Shown here piece by piece: positions 1 through 6,641 of a stretch of 9,402 bases of DNA (within the stretch, counting starts at the first letter, position 1; each line of letters starts with the position of its first letter). A program made the position numbers and the translations under genes. Origin of the DNA: Bacteroides sp. (GTDB lineage Bacteria; Bacteroidota; Bacteroidia; Bacteroidales; GCA-2748055); NCBI GenBank assembly GCA_011048475.1, contig DSDZ01000175.1:1-9402 (forward strand), in the 5' to 3' direction. Under the pieces are notes generated by a model. It searched no databases. It was given only the letters and a program-made list of their open reading frames with translations, and was not told the origin of the DNA.

Positions 1-906
1 GGATACCACGGCCAGGAGGTTCATCCACAAAAAGAAGAACTTCATGGCCTGGTCGATCCTGAGCCTGGGGTTGGTGTTCCTGATCAGCGTGAGCAGCAGC
101 ACCACCCCGACGATTTTCAGTACCGACCAGAGAATCTGTATCCCGTCCCATTGCAGTCCCTTCATGAGCAAGGCAATGAGCAGCGCCGGGAGGGTGAAGA
201 GCATGATGTACTTGGTAAGCTTGATAAGGGCATAGGGGGCGCCGGAATACTCGATGAATGGTCCGTGGTTGATCTCGGTTTCCGCCTCTGCCATATCAAA
301 GGGAACAAGCCCCAGTTTTGCCTGGATGGTGAAAAGGGCCACCACAAACAGGATCACCCCGGAAATGCTCCCGATAAAGGCCCCCTGTGTTTCCTGCTTT
401 TCCAGGATCTCATACAGGCTGATGGAAAAATCCGACCTGAAGATCACCGCCATGATCACCAGCAGGAACGTAAGTTCATAGCCGAGGATGAGCTTCATTT
501 CACGGGATGCGCCCACGGCGGCCAGCGGATTTCCGGATGCCAGCGCGCCGATCATGTAGGACAGGGAAGGGATGGCCAGCAGGTAAAAGATGACGATGAT
601 GTCCCCCTGGAACCCGGTCCGGATCCCCATCAGGGGCAGAAAAATAAACACACTCGCTGTGAGCGCTCCGCACAACCCGAATACAGGTGCAAGCAGGAAG
701 GTGATTTTTGATCCCCTGGCGGGGAGGATGGTCTCCTTGACCAGCAGCAGTTTTAGAAAATCATAGAAAGGCTGAAGTACCGGGGGACCTTTTCTGAACT
801 GGACCATGGCGGTCACCTTCCTGTCGAACCAGGAGAGAAGTCCCCCCACCACCCCTGCGAAGAGGAGGCCCGGATAAACCAGAAAGTAGAATAATTCTTT
901 CAGCAT
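1..906 (-). CDS. NuoH/HycD/EchB-family membrane subunit of a group 4-type hydrogenase (3' end cut by window)
   Basis: Translating the minus strand from the ATG at 906 gives 302 residues with no stop before the left edge, so only a short C-terminal tail is likely missing (the family is usually about 280-330 residues). About eight hydrophobic segments are visible, near residues 5-24, 67-93, 102-123, 139-158, 182-202, 231-247, 260-276 and 289-302. Family signatures are DRKVTAMVQFRKGPP (28-42), followed by LQPFYDFLKLLLVKE, and VPFDMAEAETEINHGPF (201-217) followed by IEYSG. The GPPxLQPFYDxLKL and EAETE..GPxxEYSG forms resemble hydrogenase subunits (EchB, HycD) more than respiratory NuoH. In these complexes the subunit anchors the hydrogenase module to the membrane and joins its ion-pumping arm. 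The start lies 13 nt after the ferredoxin-like gene, so it is in the same operon. Family assignment is firm; the exact enzyme subgroup is inferred. Confidence 0.9.
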   Translation of the reverse strand, partial: MLKELFYFLVYPGLLFAGVVGGLLSWFDRKVTAMVQFRKGPPVLQPFYDFLKLLLVKETILPARGSKITFLLAPVFGLCGALTASVFIFLPLMGIRTGFQGDIIVIFYLLAIPSLSYMIGALASGNPLAAVGASREMKLILGYELTFLLVIMAVIFRSDFSISLYEILEKQETQGAFIGSISGVILFVVALFTIQAKLGLVPFDMAEAETEINHGPFIEYSGAPYALIKLTKYIMLFTLPALLIALLMKGLQWDGIQILWSVLKIVGVVLLLTLIRNTNPRLRIDQAMKFFFLWMNLLAVVS

Positions 907-919
907 CTGTCAGTATCTT

Positions 920-1390
920 TTATTGATTCCAAACAAGCTCCTTCACACATACCCTGTCGTTCAGCCTGTAAATATGCTCACCGGGATCTTCCTCTCCTTC
1001 ATAAAGGGTGACCGTTTCTTCGGGGCATGCCCTGATGAAAGCCTCCAGATCCTTTTCATCATTCAGGTCGAAGATCCTGTCCCTGGGTTTTATTTCGAAC
1101 AGGTCATCCATCAATGTGCCGAAGGGACAGATCATGATGCATGATTTGCACCGCACACACAGGTTAACATTCCTGATCACCCTTCCGGACGCTTCCTTTT
1201 CAAGTGCGTCGGCCGGACATACCGAAATGCAGGGTGCATCTTCGCACCGGCGGCAGGTGAATTCGAACGTTGCTTCTTCCCTGATGGTCCGGAGCCCGTT
1301 CAGAGCCGGTCCCGACGTGAAAATGGCATCCACAGGCAGGTCTTCGTAATCACGCAATTTGATCATATCGATCAGTACCTTTTTTTTCAT
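920..1390 (-). CDS. 2x[4Fe-4S] ferredoxin-like electron-transfer subunit
   Basis: This is a small soluble protein of 156 residues from the ATG at 1390; a GTG three codons upstream (1399) keeps the frame open but is a less likely start. Two four-cysteine motifs are visible (numbered from the GTG): C49-x2-C52-x4-C57-x3-C61-P and C81-x2-C84-x2-C87-x3-C91-P. These predict two [4Fe-4S] clusters. The first has the CxxCxxxxCxxxCP spacing seen in HycB/DmsB/CooF-like electron-transfer subunits. The C-terminal third (IKPRDRIFDLNDEKDLEAF onwards) has no motif I recognise. Lying between the diaphorase and the membrane subunit, it probably relays electrons from the HydB/HydG module to the membrane-bound hydrogenase. 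The fold is certain; the precise partner is inferred. No clear ribosome binding site is visible. Confidence 0.87.
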   Translation of the reverse strand: MKKKVLIDMIKLRDYEDLPVDAIFTSGPALNGLRTIREEATFEFTCRRCEDAPCISVCPADALEKEASGRVIRNVNLCVRCKSCIMICPFGTLMDDLFEIKPRDRIFDLNDEKDLEAFIRACPEETVTLYEGEEDPGEHIYRLNDRVCVKELVWNQ

Positions 1391-1408
1391 GGCGCACACC
1401 GGTTAATT

Positions 1409-2257
1409 TTATTTCCAGATATCGGGCTGGTCCCTGATCTCATCGTATGAGAACACCGGGCCGTCCTTGCATACGAAATACTTGCCCATCATGCAGTGCC
1501 CGCATTTTCCCAGGCCGCAGGACATGTTCTTTTCCATGGACAGATAGATGTCCGAATCCGGGAATCCCATTTCCTGCATCTTCAGGGTGCCGAATTTCAT
1601 CATGATGGGAGGCCCCACGATCACGGCAACGGCATTGGGTACATCCACCTTCAGATCGTCCAGCAGGAGGGTGACCACGCCGACTGCTTCTTCCCAGGTT
1701 TCATCGGGTTTGTCCACGCTCCGGAACACCTCGAATTTGTCAATCCCCCGGAGTTCCTGGATAAATGGTTTGTAGATACACTCTTCCGGGGTTTTGGAAC
1801 CATAGCAGAGCGTGACTTTTCTGAACTTCTCCTTCTCTGCCATCAGGTTGTACAGGAGCGAACGAATGGGTGCGAATCCGCAGCCCCCGCCCAGGATCAC
1901 GATCTCTTTCCCGTACATTTTATGCAGTGGATAGCCCCTCCCGAACGGGCCCCGGATACCGATTACATCCCCCTTTTTCAGCTGATGGATCCGGTCGGTC
2001 ACATAACCGGCCCGCATGACGGTGACTTCCAGCCTTGTGGTTTCAAGAGGTGAGGAGGAGGGCGTGAACGGGGCTTCCCCCACCCCCGGAATGGTGACCT
2101 CGATAAATTCACCGGTCCTGAATCTGAATTCCTGTTCGGGGATCATTCCGATGGTCATGATGGTGGGCGACTCCCGGATCACATGGTCCACCGTAGCCCG
2201 GATGGGCTTATAAATGTTCTGATGTGCCGGCCTGGTAATGGTTTCAAACTCCTGCAT
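1409..2257 (-). CDS. hydG: HydG-like FAD/NAD(P)-binding diaphorase subunit (hydrogenase/sulfhydrogenase gamma)
   Basis: The protein has 282 residues and the ferredoxin-NADP reductase-like layout of the sulfhydrogenase gamma and dihydroorotate dehydrogenase electron-transfer family. Residues 1-105 form the flavin-binding barrel: GEFIEVTIPGVGEAPFTPSSSP (49-70, quoted in part of the barrel) is the site where classical members carry RxYS. The nucleotide-binding half begins with GGGCGFAPIRSLLY (123-136). A C-terminal [2Fe-2S] motif follows: C247-x4-C252-x2-C255-x7-C263, then DGPVF. Its job is to pass electrons between NAD(P)H and the iron-sulfur chain via FAD. NADH versus NADPH preference cannot be read by eye; a Rex link suggests NADH. 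The start is 12 nt after the hydB stop. This is not the unrelated radical SAM maturase HydG of [FeFe] hydrogenases. Confidence 0.9.
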   Translation of the reverse strand: MQEFETITRPAHQNIYKPIRATVDHVIRESPTIMTIGMIPEQEFRFRTGEFIEVTIPGVGEAPFTPSSSPLETTRLEVTVMRAGYVTDRIHQLKKGDVIGIRGPFGRGYPLHKMYGKEIVILGGGCGFAPIRSLLYNLMAEKEKFRKVTLCYGSKTPEECIYKPFIQELRGIDKFEVFRSVDKPDETWEEAVGVVTLLLDDLKVDVPNAVAVIVGPPIMMKFGTLKMQEMGFPDSDIYLSMEKNMSCGLGKCGHCMMGKYFVCKDGPVFSYDEIRDQPDIWK

Positions 2258-2269
2258 CTCTATGGTGGA

Positions 2270-3274
2270 TTATGAGGATAATTCTACAAACAGCTGGTTC
2301 TTGTTGATCTTCCCGATACAGGCTTCGATGCATCTCCCGCAGCCCGTACAGGCAATGGATCCGAAGCCGGATGGTTTCCAGACATACTTGCACAGGTACC
2401 TGTTCCGGAAACGTACATGCCTGTCCGCCAGGGGGTCCTCACCGGCGGCGACCCTTTCGAAGGCGGGATACTGGCAGGCATCCAGGTTCCGGATCTTCTC
2501 AAATCCCGGCCTGTCAATGAGTAAAAAACAGGTGCAGGTGGGACATATGGCTGCACATGCTCCGCAGGACACGCAGGTGGCTGCATATTTTTTCCAGATG
2601 GATTCTTCCGACTGGCGGATCAGGGCCCCTGTTTTTTCATAATCGGGGAGCGCGGCATTCTTTTCCTGCAATTGCCGTGTCGTTTCCTCGCGGAGCGCCT
2701 CCGCTTTGCCGAGGTCGGCTTCGCCTGCAGGTGAAAAATAACCGGTATCCCGGTGGCGTCGGATGAATTGCTCACCCTTTTCCGACCCGGTATACAGGAG
2801 ATATCTGTCCCCCAGCCTGACCAGGCCCAGGTCGGCATGCACCTGAGGGAACGGCCGGATCCCGTAGCTGGTGCAGTGGCAGTGCTCCTGGATCGAGTGG
2901 CAGTCAGTCCCTATCAGCAGCGTATGCTCCCTTCGGGCCCGGTAGTAAGGGTCCACCAGGGGCTCCTGCAGGTAGATTTCATCCAGAAGTCCAAGCCCGG
3001 CCAGGTCACATGCAGGAATGCCCAGGATGATCCTCGGCCTTTCTTTCCCAATGTCCCGGGTCACATTCTCCTTCACCGGAAGGAAGAATGTTTTTAAGGG
3101 CGAAGCAGGTTTCGGATGGTTGTAAACGATGCGGGAAAGGTCCTGCTCATTTCCGACAAGCTGGTATTCCAGGACGTCATCTGATGCAAGGGGAGCGAAC
3201 AATTCATTTTCGGTGAGCAGTTCTTTCAGGATCCTATCCCAGTTCTGGTCAGAAATGAGAAAGCTGTCTGGCAT
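2270..3274 (-). CDS. hydB: HydB-like iron-sulfur subunit (hydrogenase/sulfhydrogenase beta, AsrA family)
   Basis: The protein has 334 residues, about the usual length for HydB/AsrA proteins. The N-terminal two thirds carry family marks: GIPACDLAGL (85-94, cf. the usual RPCDxxAL) and GTDCHSIQEHCHCTSYG (122-138), which corresponds to the conserved C...xCxC.SxG motif. The C-terminal part has two [4Fe-4S] motifs: C234-x2-C237-x2-C240-x3-C244-P followed by TCTC (C247, C249), and C309-x2-C312-x2-C315-x3-C319. In soluble group 3 hydrogenases and anaerobic sulfite reductase this subunit wires the flavin subunit to the catalytic part. It is the first gene of the minus-strand operon. The start at 3274 is supported by the typical N-terminus and by a promoter and Rex-like operator just upstream. 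Role here as electron conduit from HydG towards the ferredoxin-like subunit is inferred. Confidence 0.9.
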   Translation of the reverse strand: MPDSFLISDQNWDRILKELLTENELFAPLASDDVLEYQLVGNEQDLSRIVYNHPKPASPLKTFFLPVKENVTRDIGKERPRIILGIPACDLAGLGLLDEIYLQEPLVDPYYRARREHTLLIGTDCHSIQEHCHCTSYGIRPFPQVHADLGLVRLGDRYLLYTGSEKGEQFIRRHRDTGYFSPAGEADLGKAEALREETTRQLQEKNAALPDYEKTGALIRQSEESIWKKYAATCVSCGACAAICPTCTCFLLIDRPGFEKIRNLDACQYPAFERVAAGEDPLADRHVRFRNRYLCKYVWKPSGFGSIACTGCGRCIEACIGKINKNQLFVELSS

Positions 3275-3276
3275 GA

Positions 3277-3298
3277 TAATGTTAAAATTTTCACATTA
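3277..3298. promoter_or_regulatory. Predicted Rex operator (22-bp palindrome)
   Basis: A 22-bp inverted repeat has only one mismatched pair. Its core, TGTTAAAATTTTCACA (3280-3295), fits the Rex-box pattern TGTKAA-N4-TTMACA known from several phyla. It ends two bases before the hydB start codon and starts about where transcription from the promoter at 3312-3340 should begin, so a bound repressor would block initiation or early elongation. The gene for a Rex protein is the next gene on the other strand. The palindrome is seen directly; Rex binding is inferred. Confidence 0.82.
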
Positions 3299-3311
3299 AA
3301 TGCAGGAAATA

Positions 3312-3340
3312 AAAATAGGATACATCTTTACTCAAGTCAA
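3312..3340 (-). promoter_or_regulatory. Promoter of the hydB operon
   Basis: On the minus strand TTGACT (3340-3335) is followed after exactly 17 nt by TATTTT (3317-3312). This matches sigma-70 -35 (5/6) and -10 (4/6) hexamers. The same bases also fit the Bacteroidota pattern: TTG, 20 nt, then TATTTTTA against TAnnTTTG. Transcription should start near 3303-3306, giving a leader of about 30 nt that is mostly the Rex-like palindrome. This is pattern matching only. Confidence 0.6.
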
Positions 3341-3343
3341 GTA

Positions 3344-3372
3344 TTTAATGATTAAACTTAGAAAAATATAAA
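3344..3372 (+). promoter_or_regulatory. Possible promoter of rex-hyp operon
   Basis: TTTAAT (3344-3349), 17 nt, then TATAAA (3367-3372) gives a weak -35 (3/6) and a good -10 (5/6) facing rex. The leader to the rex start would be about 65 nt. The -35 lies within a perfect 13-bp palindrome, TTTAATGATTAAA (3344-3356), which could be a regulator site but does not resemble a Rex box. The whole gap is AT-rich, so chance matches are likely. Confidence 0.3.
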
Positions 3373-3389
3373 TTTTTTTGAATATTTTT
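3362..3389. repeat. AT-rich inverted repeat in the divergent intergenic region
   Basis: AAAAATAT (3362-3369) and its exact complement ATATTTTT (3382-3389) flank a 12-nt T-rich spacer. The A/T-only arms give a weak hairpin. It could be part of the upstream control region of rex, or simply low-complexity DNA. It is not a convincing terminator, because no gene ends here. Confidence 0.3.
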
Positions 3390-3442
3390 ATCTTCTGACG
3401 AGCGAAGCGACGTTACGATAATGTAGAAAAACAGAACAATAA

Positions 3443-4078
3443 ATGATCGTTAAGAACAGCATCAAGCGGCTGCTTCAGTACCAGATGTGCCTGGTAAGGC
3501 TCAGGGAACTGGGGTTCGAGAAGGTATACTCCTACGTGCTCGGCAGGGAGGCAGGGGTTACCGCCGAACAGGTGCGCAAGGACTTTTCCGAGTTTGAGAT
3601 CAGGGGCAAACGAAAAGGGGGGTATTCCGTCGATGAAACCCTGGACAAACTGCATGAAATTTTCCGGAAAAACGTGATGCAGGAAGTGATCCTGGTGGGG
3701 ATGGGTAATATCGGAACGGCGCTTTCCCGTTATGAATGCGGATTCACGGAAAAACGAAAATACATCGTGGCCGCATTCGACATTGACCCGTCCAAATTAA
3801 AGAGGAATGCGGACATTCCGGTGCTGCCCGTGGAGGAAATGGAGGATTATATCCGGGAGAAGGGAATCACCGTGGCCATTATAGCCGTGCCGGCCATTTC
3901 CGCGCAGGATGTGTGCAACCGGCTGATCGGTTGCGGCATCAGGGGCATCATGAATTTTGCACCGATCATCCTGAAGACCCCTCCCCACATCGTGATCGAT
4001 AACATCAATCTGTGCAACGTGCTGGAAGGGGTGATCTATTGCTCCTGGTACGGGAAGGACAGTTGTGGATGCGAATGA
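3443..4078 (+). CDS. rex: Redox-sensing transcriptional repressor Rex
   Basis: The protein has 211 residues, the usual Rex length. Residues 1-75 form the winged-helix DNA-binding domain, with IKRLLQYQMCLVRLRE at 7-22 and the recognition segment VRKDFSEFEIRGKRKGGY (44-61), equivalent to RRDFSxFGxxGxRGxGY. Residues 80-211 form the Rossmann NAD(H)-binding domain: GMGNIG (86-91) and FDIDPSKL (112-119) are the dinucleotide signatures, and NFAPIILKTP (171-180) is also typical. In the family, a high NADH/NAD+ ratio releases Rex from its operator and derepresses fermentative or respiratory genes. Here the gene heads the hyp operon and faces hydB across a predicted Rex box. The C-terminus ends in a short Cys-containing tail (CGCE). 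Recognition is confident. Confidence 0.94.
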   Translation: MIVKNSIKRLLQYQMCLVRLRELGFEKVYSYVLGREAGVTAEQVRKDFSEFEIRGKRKGGYSVDETLDKLHEIFRKNVMQEVILVGMGNIGTALSRYECGFTEKRKYIVAAFDIDPSKLKRNADIPVLPVEEMEDYIREKGITVAIIAVPAISAQDVCNRLIGCGIRGIMNFAPIILKTPPHIVIDNINLCNVLEGVIYCSWYGKDSCGCE

Positions 4079-4149
4079 ATGACGCGGAGAAATACATGCC
4101 CGGATCAGATACCGGCGCGGTGGCGGTTTTGCCAGAAGAATCCGGTGAA

Positions 4150-6429
4150 ATGAAGACAATCGAGATCCGGGTCCGGGGACGGGTGCAGGGAGTCGGATTC
4201 CGTCCTTTCATCTGCCGCCTGGCCATGGAACACGGCATCGCCGGCTGGGTGGAGAATGACAACCTGGGGGTGCTCGTCCGTGCCGAAGGAAACGGGAAAC
4301 AGATTGAAGCATTTGTGAGAGCGGTCGGCGAACGGAAGCCGGTGGCCGCCTCCATCGAATCCCTGGATGTGCACCGGGTGGACCGGGACAAAGCCCGGGC
4401 GGATAAGGAAACAAATCCCACGTTCACCATCCGGGAGAGCCGCATTCTCTCCGATGCGATGACAGAAGTGGGACCCGATATTGCGGTCTGCCCGGAGTGT
4501 CTTGCGGATATGAAACAGCAGCAACACCGCCTGGATTATCCGTTGATCAACTGCACCCATTGCGGACCGAGGTTTTCAATTGTCCGTTCCATCCCCTATG
4601 ACAGGGAGCGCACCACCATGTCAGCCTTTGAGATGTGCGATACCTGCCGGAAGGAATATGAAGATATCCAGGACAGGCGTTTCCATGCACAGCCGGTGGC
4701 CTGCAATTCATGCGGCCCGCAGTACCGTTTCAATATGGCCGGCCGGGAGCCGGAGTTGGCATCCGGAGCCTCTTTTCTTCGTGCCGCACGGCTGATCGAC
4801 CGGGGGAAGATCCTGGCGGTGAAAGGCATCGGAGGATATTTTCTTGCATGCGACGCAATGAATGAAGGGGCGGTTCTGCGGCTGAGGCAGAGAAAACAGC
4901 GGGATGCCAAACCCTTTGCCGTGATGTTCAGGGATGAGCAGGCACTGCAGCAATTCGCATCCTGCTCCCTGGAAGAGATGGACGCGATCCGAAGCTGGAG
5001 ACGACCCATCGTGCTGCTCCCGCTCACAGGGAAAATTCCCGGAGCCGTGAACGGGGGACTGTCCACAGTGGGAGCCATGCTCCCCTATATGCCGGTGCAT
5101 TACCTGCTTTTTGAACGGCTCCGTACCCCGGTACTGGTCATGACCAGCGGCAATATTTCAGAGGAGCCGGTGATCGGAGACGACCGGGAGGCCGCAGAAA
5201 AGCTGGGCCGGGTGGCGGATGCCTTCCTGTATCATGAAAGGGAGATCAGCAACCGTATCGATGACTCGGTCGTGGCGGTGGTTAACCGGAAAGAGAGGCT
5301 GTACAGGAGGGCCAGGGGATATGTTCCCCAACCTGTGTACGTGGACCGGGATGTGGAGGGGATCTTTGCGACCGGTGCGGACCTGAAGGGCTGTTTCTGT
5401 ATCGGGAAAGGGCGCCAGGCAGTCATGAGTCAGCATATCGGCGATCTGGAGAATCTGGAGACGGAAAAATTCTACAGGCAGGCGCTGGGAATGTTCAGAG
5501 AACTGTACCGGTTTCAGCCGGGAATGGTGGTATGTGACCTGCATCCCGATTATTTCTCTACCGCCATGGCGGCCGAAACGGGTGTTCCCGTGATCGGGGC
5601 CCAGCACCACCATGCGCACATTGTTTCGTGCATGGCCGAGCATGGACTGAACGGGGAAGTGCTCGGGATCAGCATGGACGGGACCGGCTACGGTCCCGAC
5701 CACCAGGTGTGGGGAGGGGAATTTCTGATCTGCAGCAGGGACCGTTTCGGGCGTTACGGTCATTTCGACTATGTGCCGCTGCCGGGAATGGACAAAGCCG
5801 TAAAGGAACCCTGGAGGATGGGACTGGTGTACCTCAACCGGGTATTCGGGGATAAGCTCTTTGATCTGGGGATACCTTTCACGGAACAGCTGGAGAGAAG
5901 GAAAGCCGAGGCGGTGCTGTACGCGGCTGACCGGCACATCAATACCTGCATGACCTCCAGTTCCGGCAGGCTCTTTGACGCAGTGGCCGCCCTGCTGGGT
6001 ATCTGCATGGTGAACCGCTTCGAGGCCGAGGCTCCCATGCGGCTGGAAGCACTGATGGATCCCCATACAGGGGGAAGTTACGATATCAAAAGATCAGATC
6101 CGCTGAATTTTAACGTGGTGATCGAGCAGGTTGTGGAGGATCTCAGGCGGGGGACTGCGCCTACGGTGATTTCGGCCCGTTTTCATCATACCGTTGTCTC
6201 GGTTTTCCGGATCATGGCCCGTAAAATGAGGGATGAGACGGGACTGACCCGTGTGGTGCTTTCAGGGGGGACATTCCAGAACAGGTTCCTGCTCGGGCGG
6301 ACAGAGGATTTGTTGAGGGATGAGGGTTTCGAGGTTTTCACCCATGAGCAGGTTCCCGCCAATGACGGGGGCATTGCACTGGGGCAATTAATAATAGGTG
6401 CTGCCAAAAAAGATCAGTTATGTGTGTAA
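4150..6429 (+). CDS. hypF: Carbamoyltransferase HypF
   Basis: HypF makes carbamoyl-AMP from carbamoyl phosphate and ATP and transfers the group to HypE, the first step to the cyanide ligands of the [NiFe] site. From the ATG at 4150 it is 759 residues, normal for the family. Domains in order are: acylphosphatase (VQGVGFRPF, 12-20); double zinc finger (C114-x2-C117, C135-x2-C138, C163-x2-C166, C185-x2-C188); YrdC-like ATP-binding domain (VKGIGGYFLACDA region); and Kae1-like carbamoyltransferase domain (HHHAH at 486-490, DGTGYG at 510-515, SGGTFQN at 705-711, NDGG at 738-741). The first zinc-finger loop has 17 residues between pairs, where 18 is usual. An in-frame ATG at 4075 overlaps the rex stop as ATGA and would add 25 residues; I prefer 4150 because the acylphosphatase domain begins there. 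It overlaps hypC by 10 nt. Confidence 0.96.
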   Translation: MKTIEIRVRGRVQGVGFRPFICRLAMEHGIAGWVENDNLGVLVRAEGNGKQIEAFVRAVGERKPVAASIESLDVHRVDRDKARADKETNPTFTIRESRILSDAMTEVGPDIAVCPECLADMKQQQHRLDYPLINCTHCGPRFSIVRSIPYDRERTTMSAFEMCDTCRKEYEDIQDRRFHAQPVACNSCGPQYRFNMAGREPELASGASFLRAARLIDRGKILAVKGIGGYFLACDAMNEGAVLRLRQRKQRDAKPFAVMFRDEQALQQFASCSLEEMDAIRSWRRPIVLLPLTGKIPGAVNGGLSTVGAMLPYMPVHYLLFERLRTPVLVMTSGNISEEPVIGDDREAAEKLGRVADAFLYHEREISNRIDDSVVAVVNRKERLYRRARGYVPQPVYVDRDVEGIFATGADLKGCFCIGKGRQAVMSQHIGDLENLETEKFYRQALGMFRELYRFQPGMVVCDLHPDYFSTAMAAETGVPVIGAQHHHAHIVSCMAEHGLNGEVLGISMDGTGYGPDHQVWGGEFLICSRDRFGRYGHFDYVPLPGMDKAVKEPWRMGLVYLNRVFGDKLFDLGIPFTEQLERRKAEAVLYAADRHINTCMTSSSGRLFDAVAALLGICMVNRFEAEAPMRLEALMDPHTGGSYDIKRSDPLNFNVVIEQVVEDLRRGTAPTVISARFHHTVVSVFRIMARKMRDETGLTRVVLSGGTFQNRFLLGRTEDLLRDEGFEVFTHEQVPANDGGIALGQLIIGAAKKDQLCV

Positions 6430-6641
6430 GCATTCCGGCGAAAGTCATCGCGCTGCACGGCGATATGGCGGAGGTGTCCGTATCAGGTAATACATTCAGG
6501 GCAGGGATCCAGTTACTGGATGATGTCAGGGAAGGAGATTACGTACTCCTGCATGCCGGATTTGCCATACAGAAAATTGATCCCGGTGAGGCGGAGGAAA
6601 CGCTGAAAATGTTCCGCGAAATGAATCAGGACGGGGAATGA
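6420..6641 (+). CDS. hypC: Hydrogenase assembly chaperone HypC
   Basis: HypC is a 73-residue chaperone that pairs with HypD to carry the Fe(CN)2CO unit and hand it to the hydrogenase large subunit precursor. The N-terminus MCVSIPAKV matches the family mark MCxxIPxKV; the exposed Cys2, after removal of Met, is the essential iron ligand. The rest is a small OB-like barrel (GDMAEVSVSGN, DVREGDYVLLHAGFAIQKID). It is slightly shorter than many HypC proteins. Its start lies within the end of hypF and its stop overlaps the hypD start, so translation is probably coupled. Confidence 0.95.
   Translation: MCVSIPAKVIALHGDMAEVSVSGNTFRAGIQLLDDVREGDYVLLHAGFAIQKIDPGEAEETLKMFREMNQDGE

Noticed and set aside
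151..711. 186-codon open frame on the plus strand opposite the membrane subunit
   Set aside because: The minus strand gives a continuous NuoH/EchB-like membrane protein through this stretch; the plus-strand product is a low-complexity charged shadow.
1496..2053. 185-codon open frame on the plus strand opposite hydG
   Set aside because: It lies fully opposite a clear flavoprotein with intact motifs, and its product resembles nothing.
1409..2257. HydG as the [FeFe] hydrogenase radical SAM maturase
   Set aside because: There is no CxxxCxxC radical SAM motif; the protein has FAD, NAD and [2Fe-2S] features of the hydrogenase gamma subunit. The shared gene name is a coincidence.
3393..3435. TTCTG/CAGAA inverted repeat in the rex leader as a riboswitch or terminator
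   Set aside because: The arms are only 5 bp with a long loop, and no T-run or conserved core is visible.
5158..6066. 302-codon open frame on the minus strand inside hypF
   Set aside because: It is antisense to well-conserved HypF domains, its product is rich in His, Pro and Arg without any domain, and it has no context. It is a codon-bias shadow.
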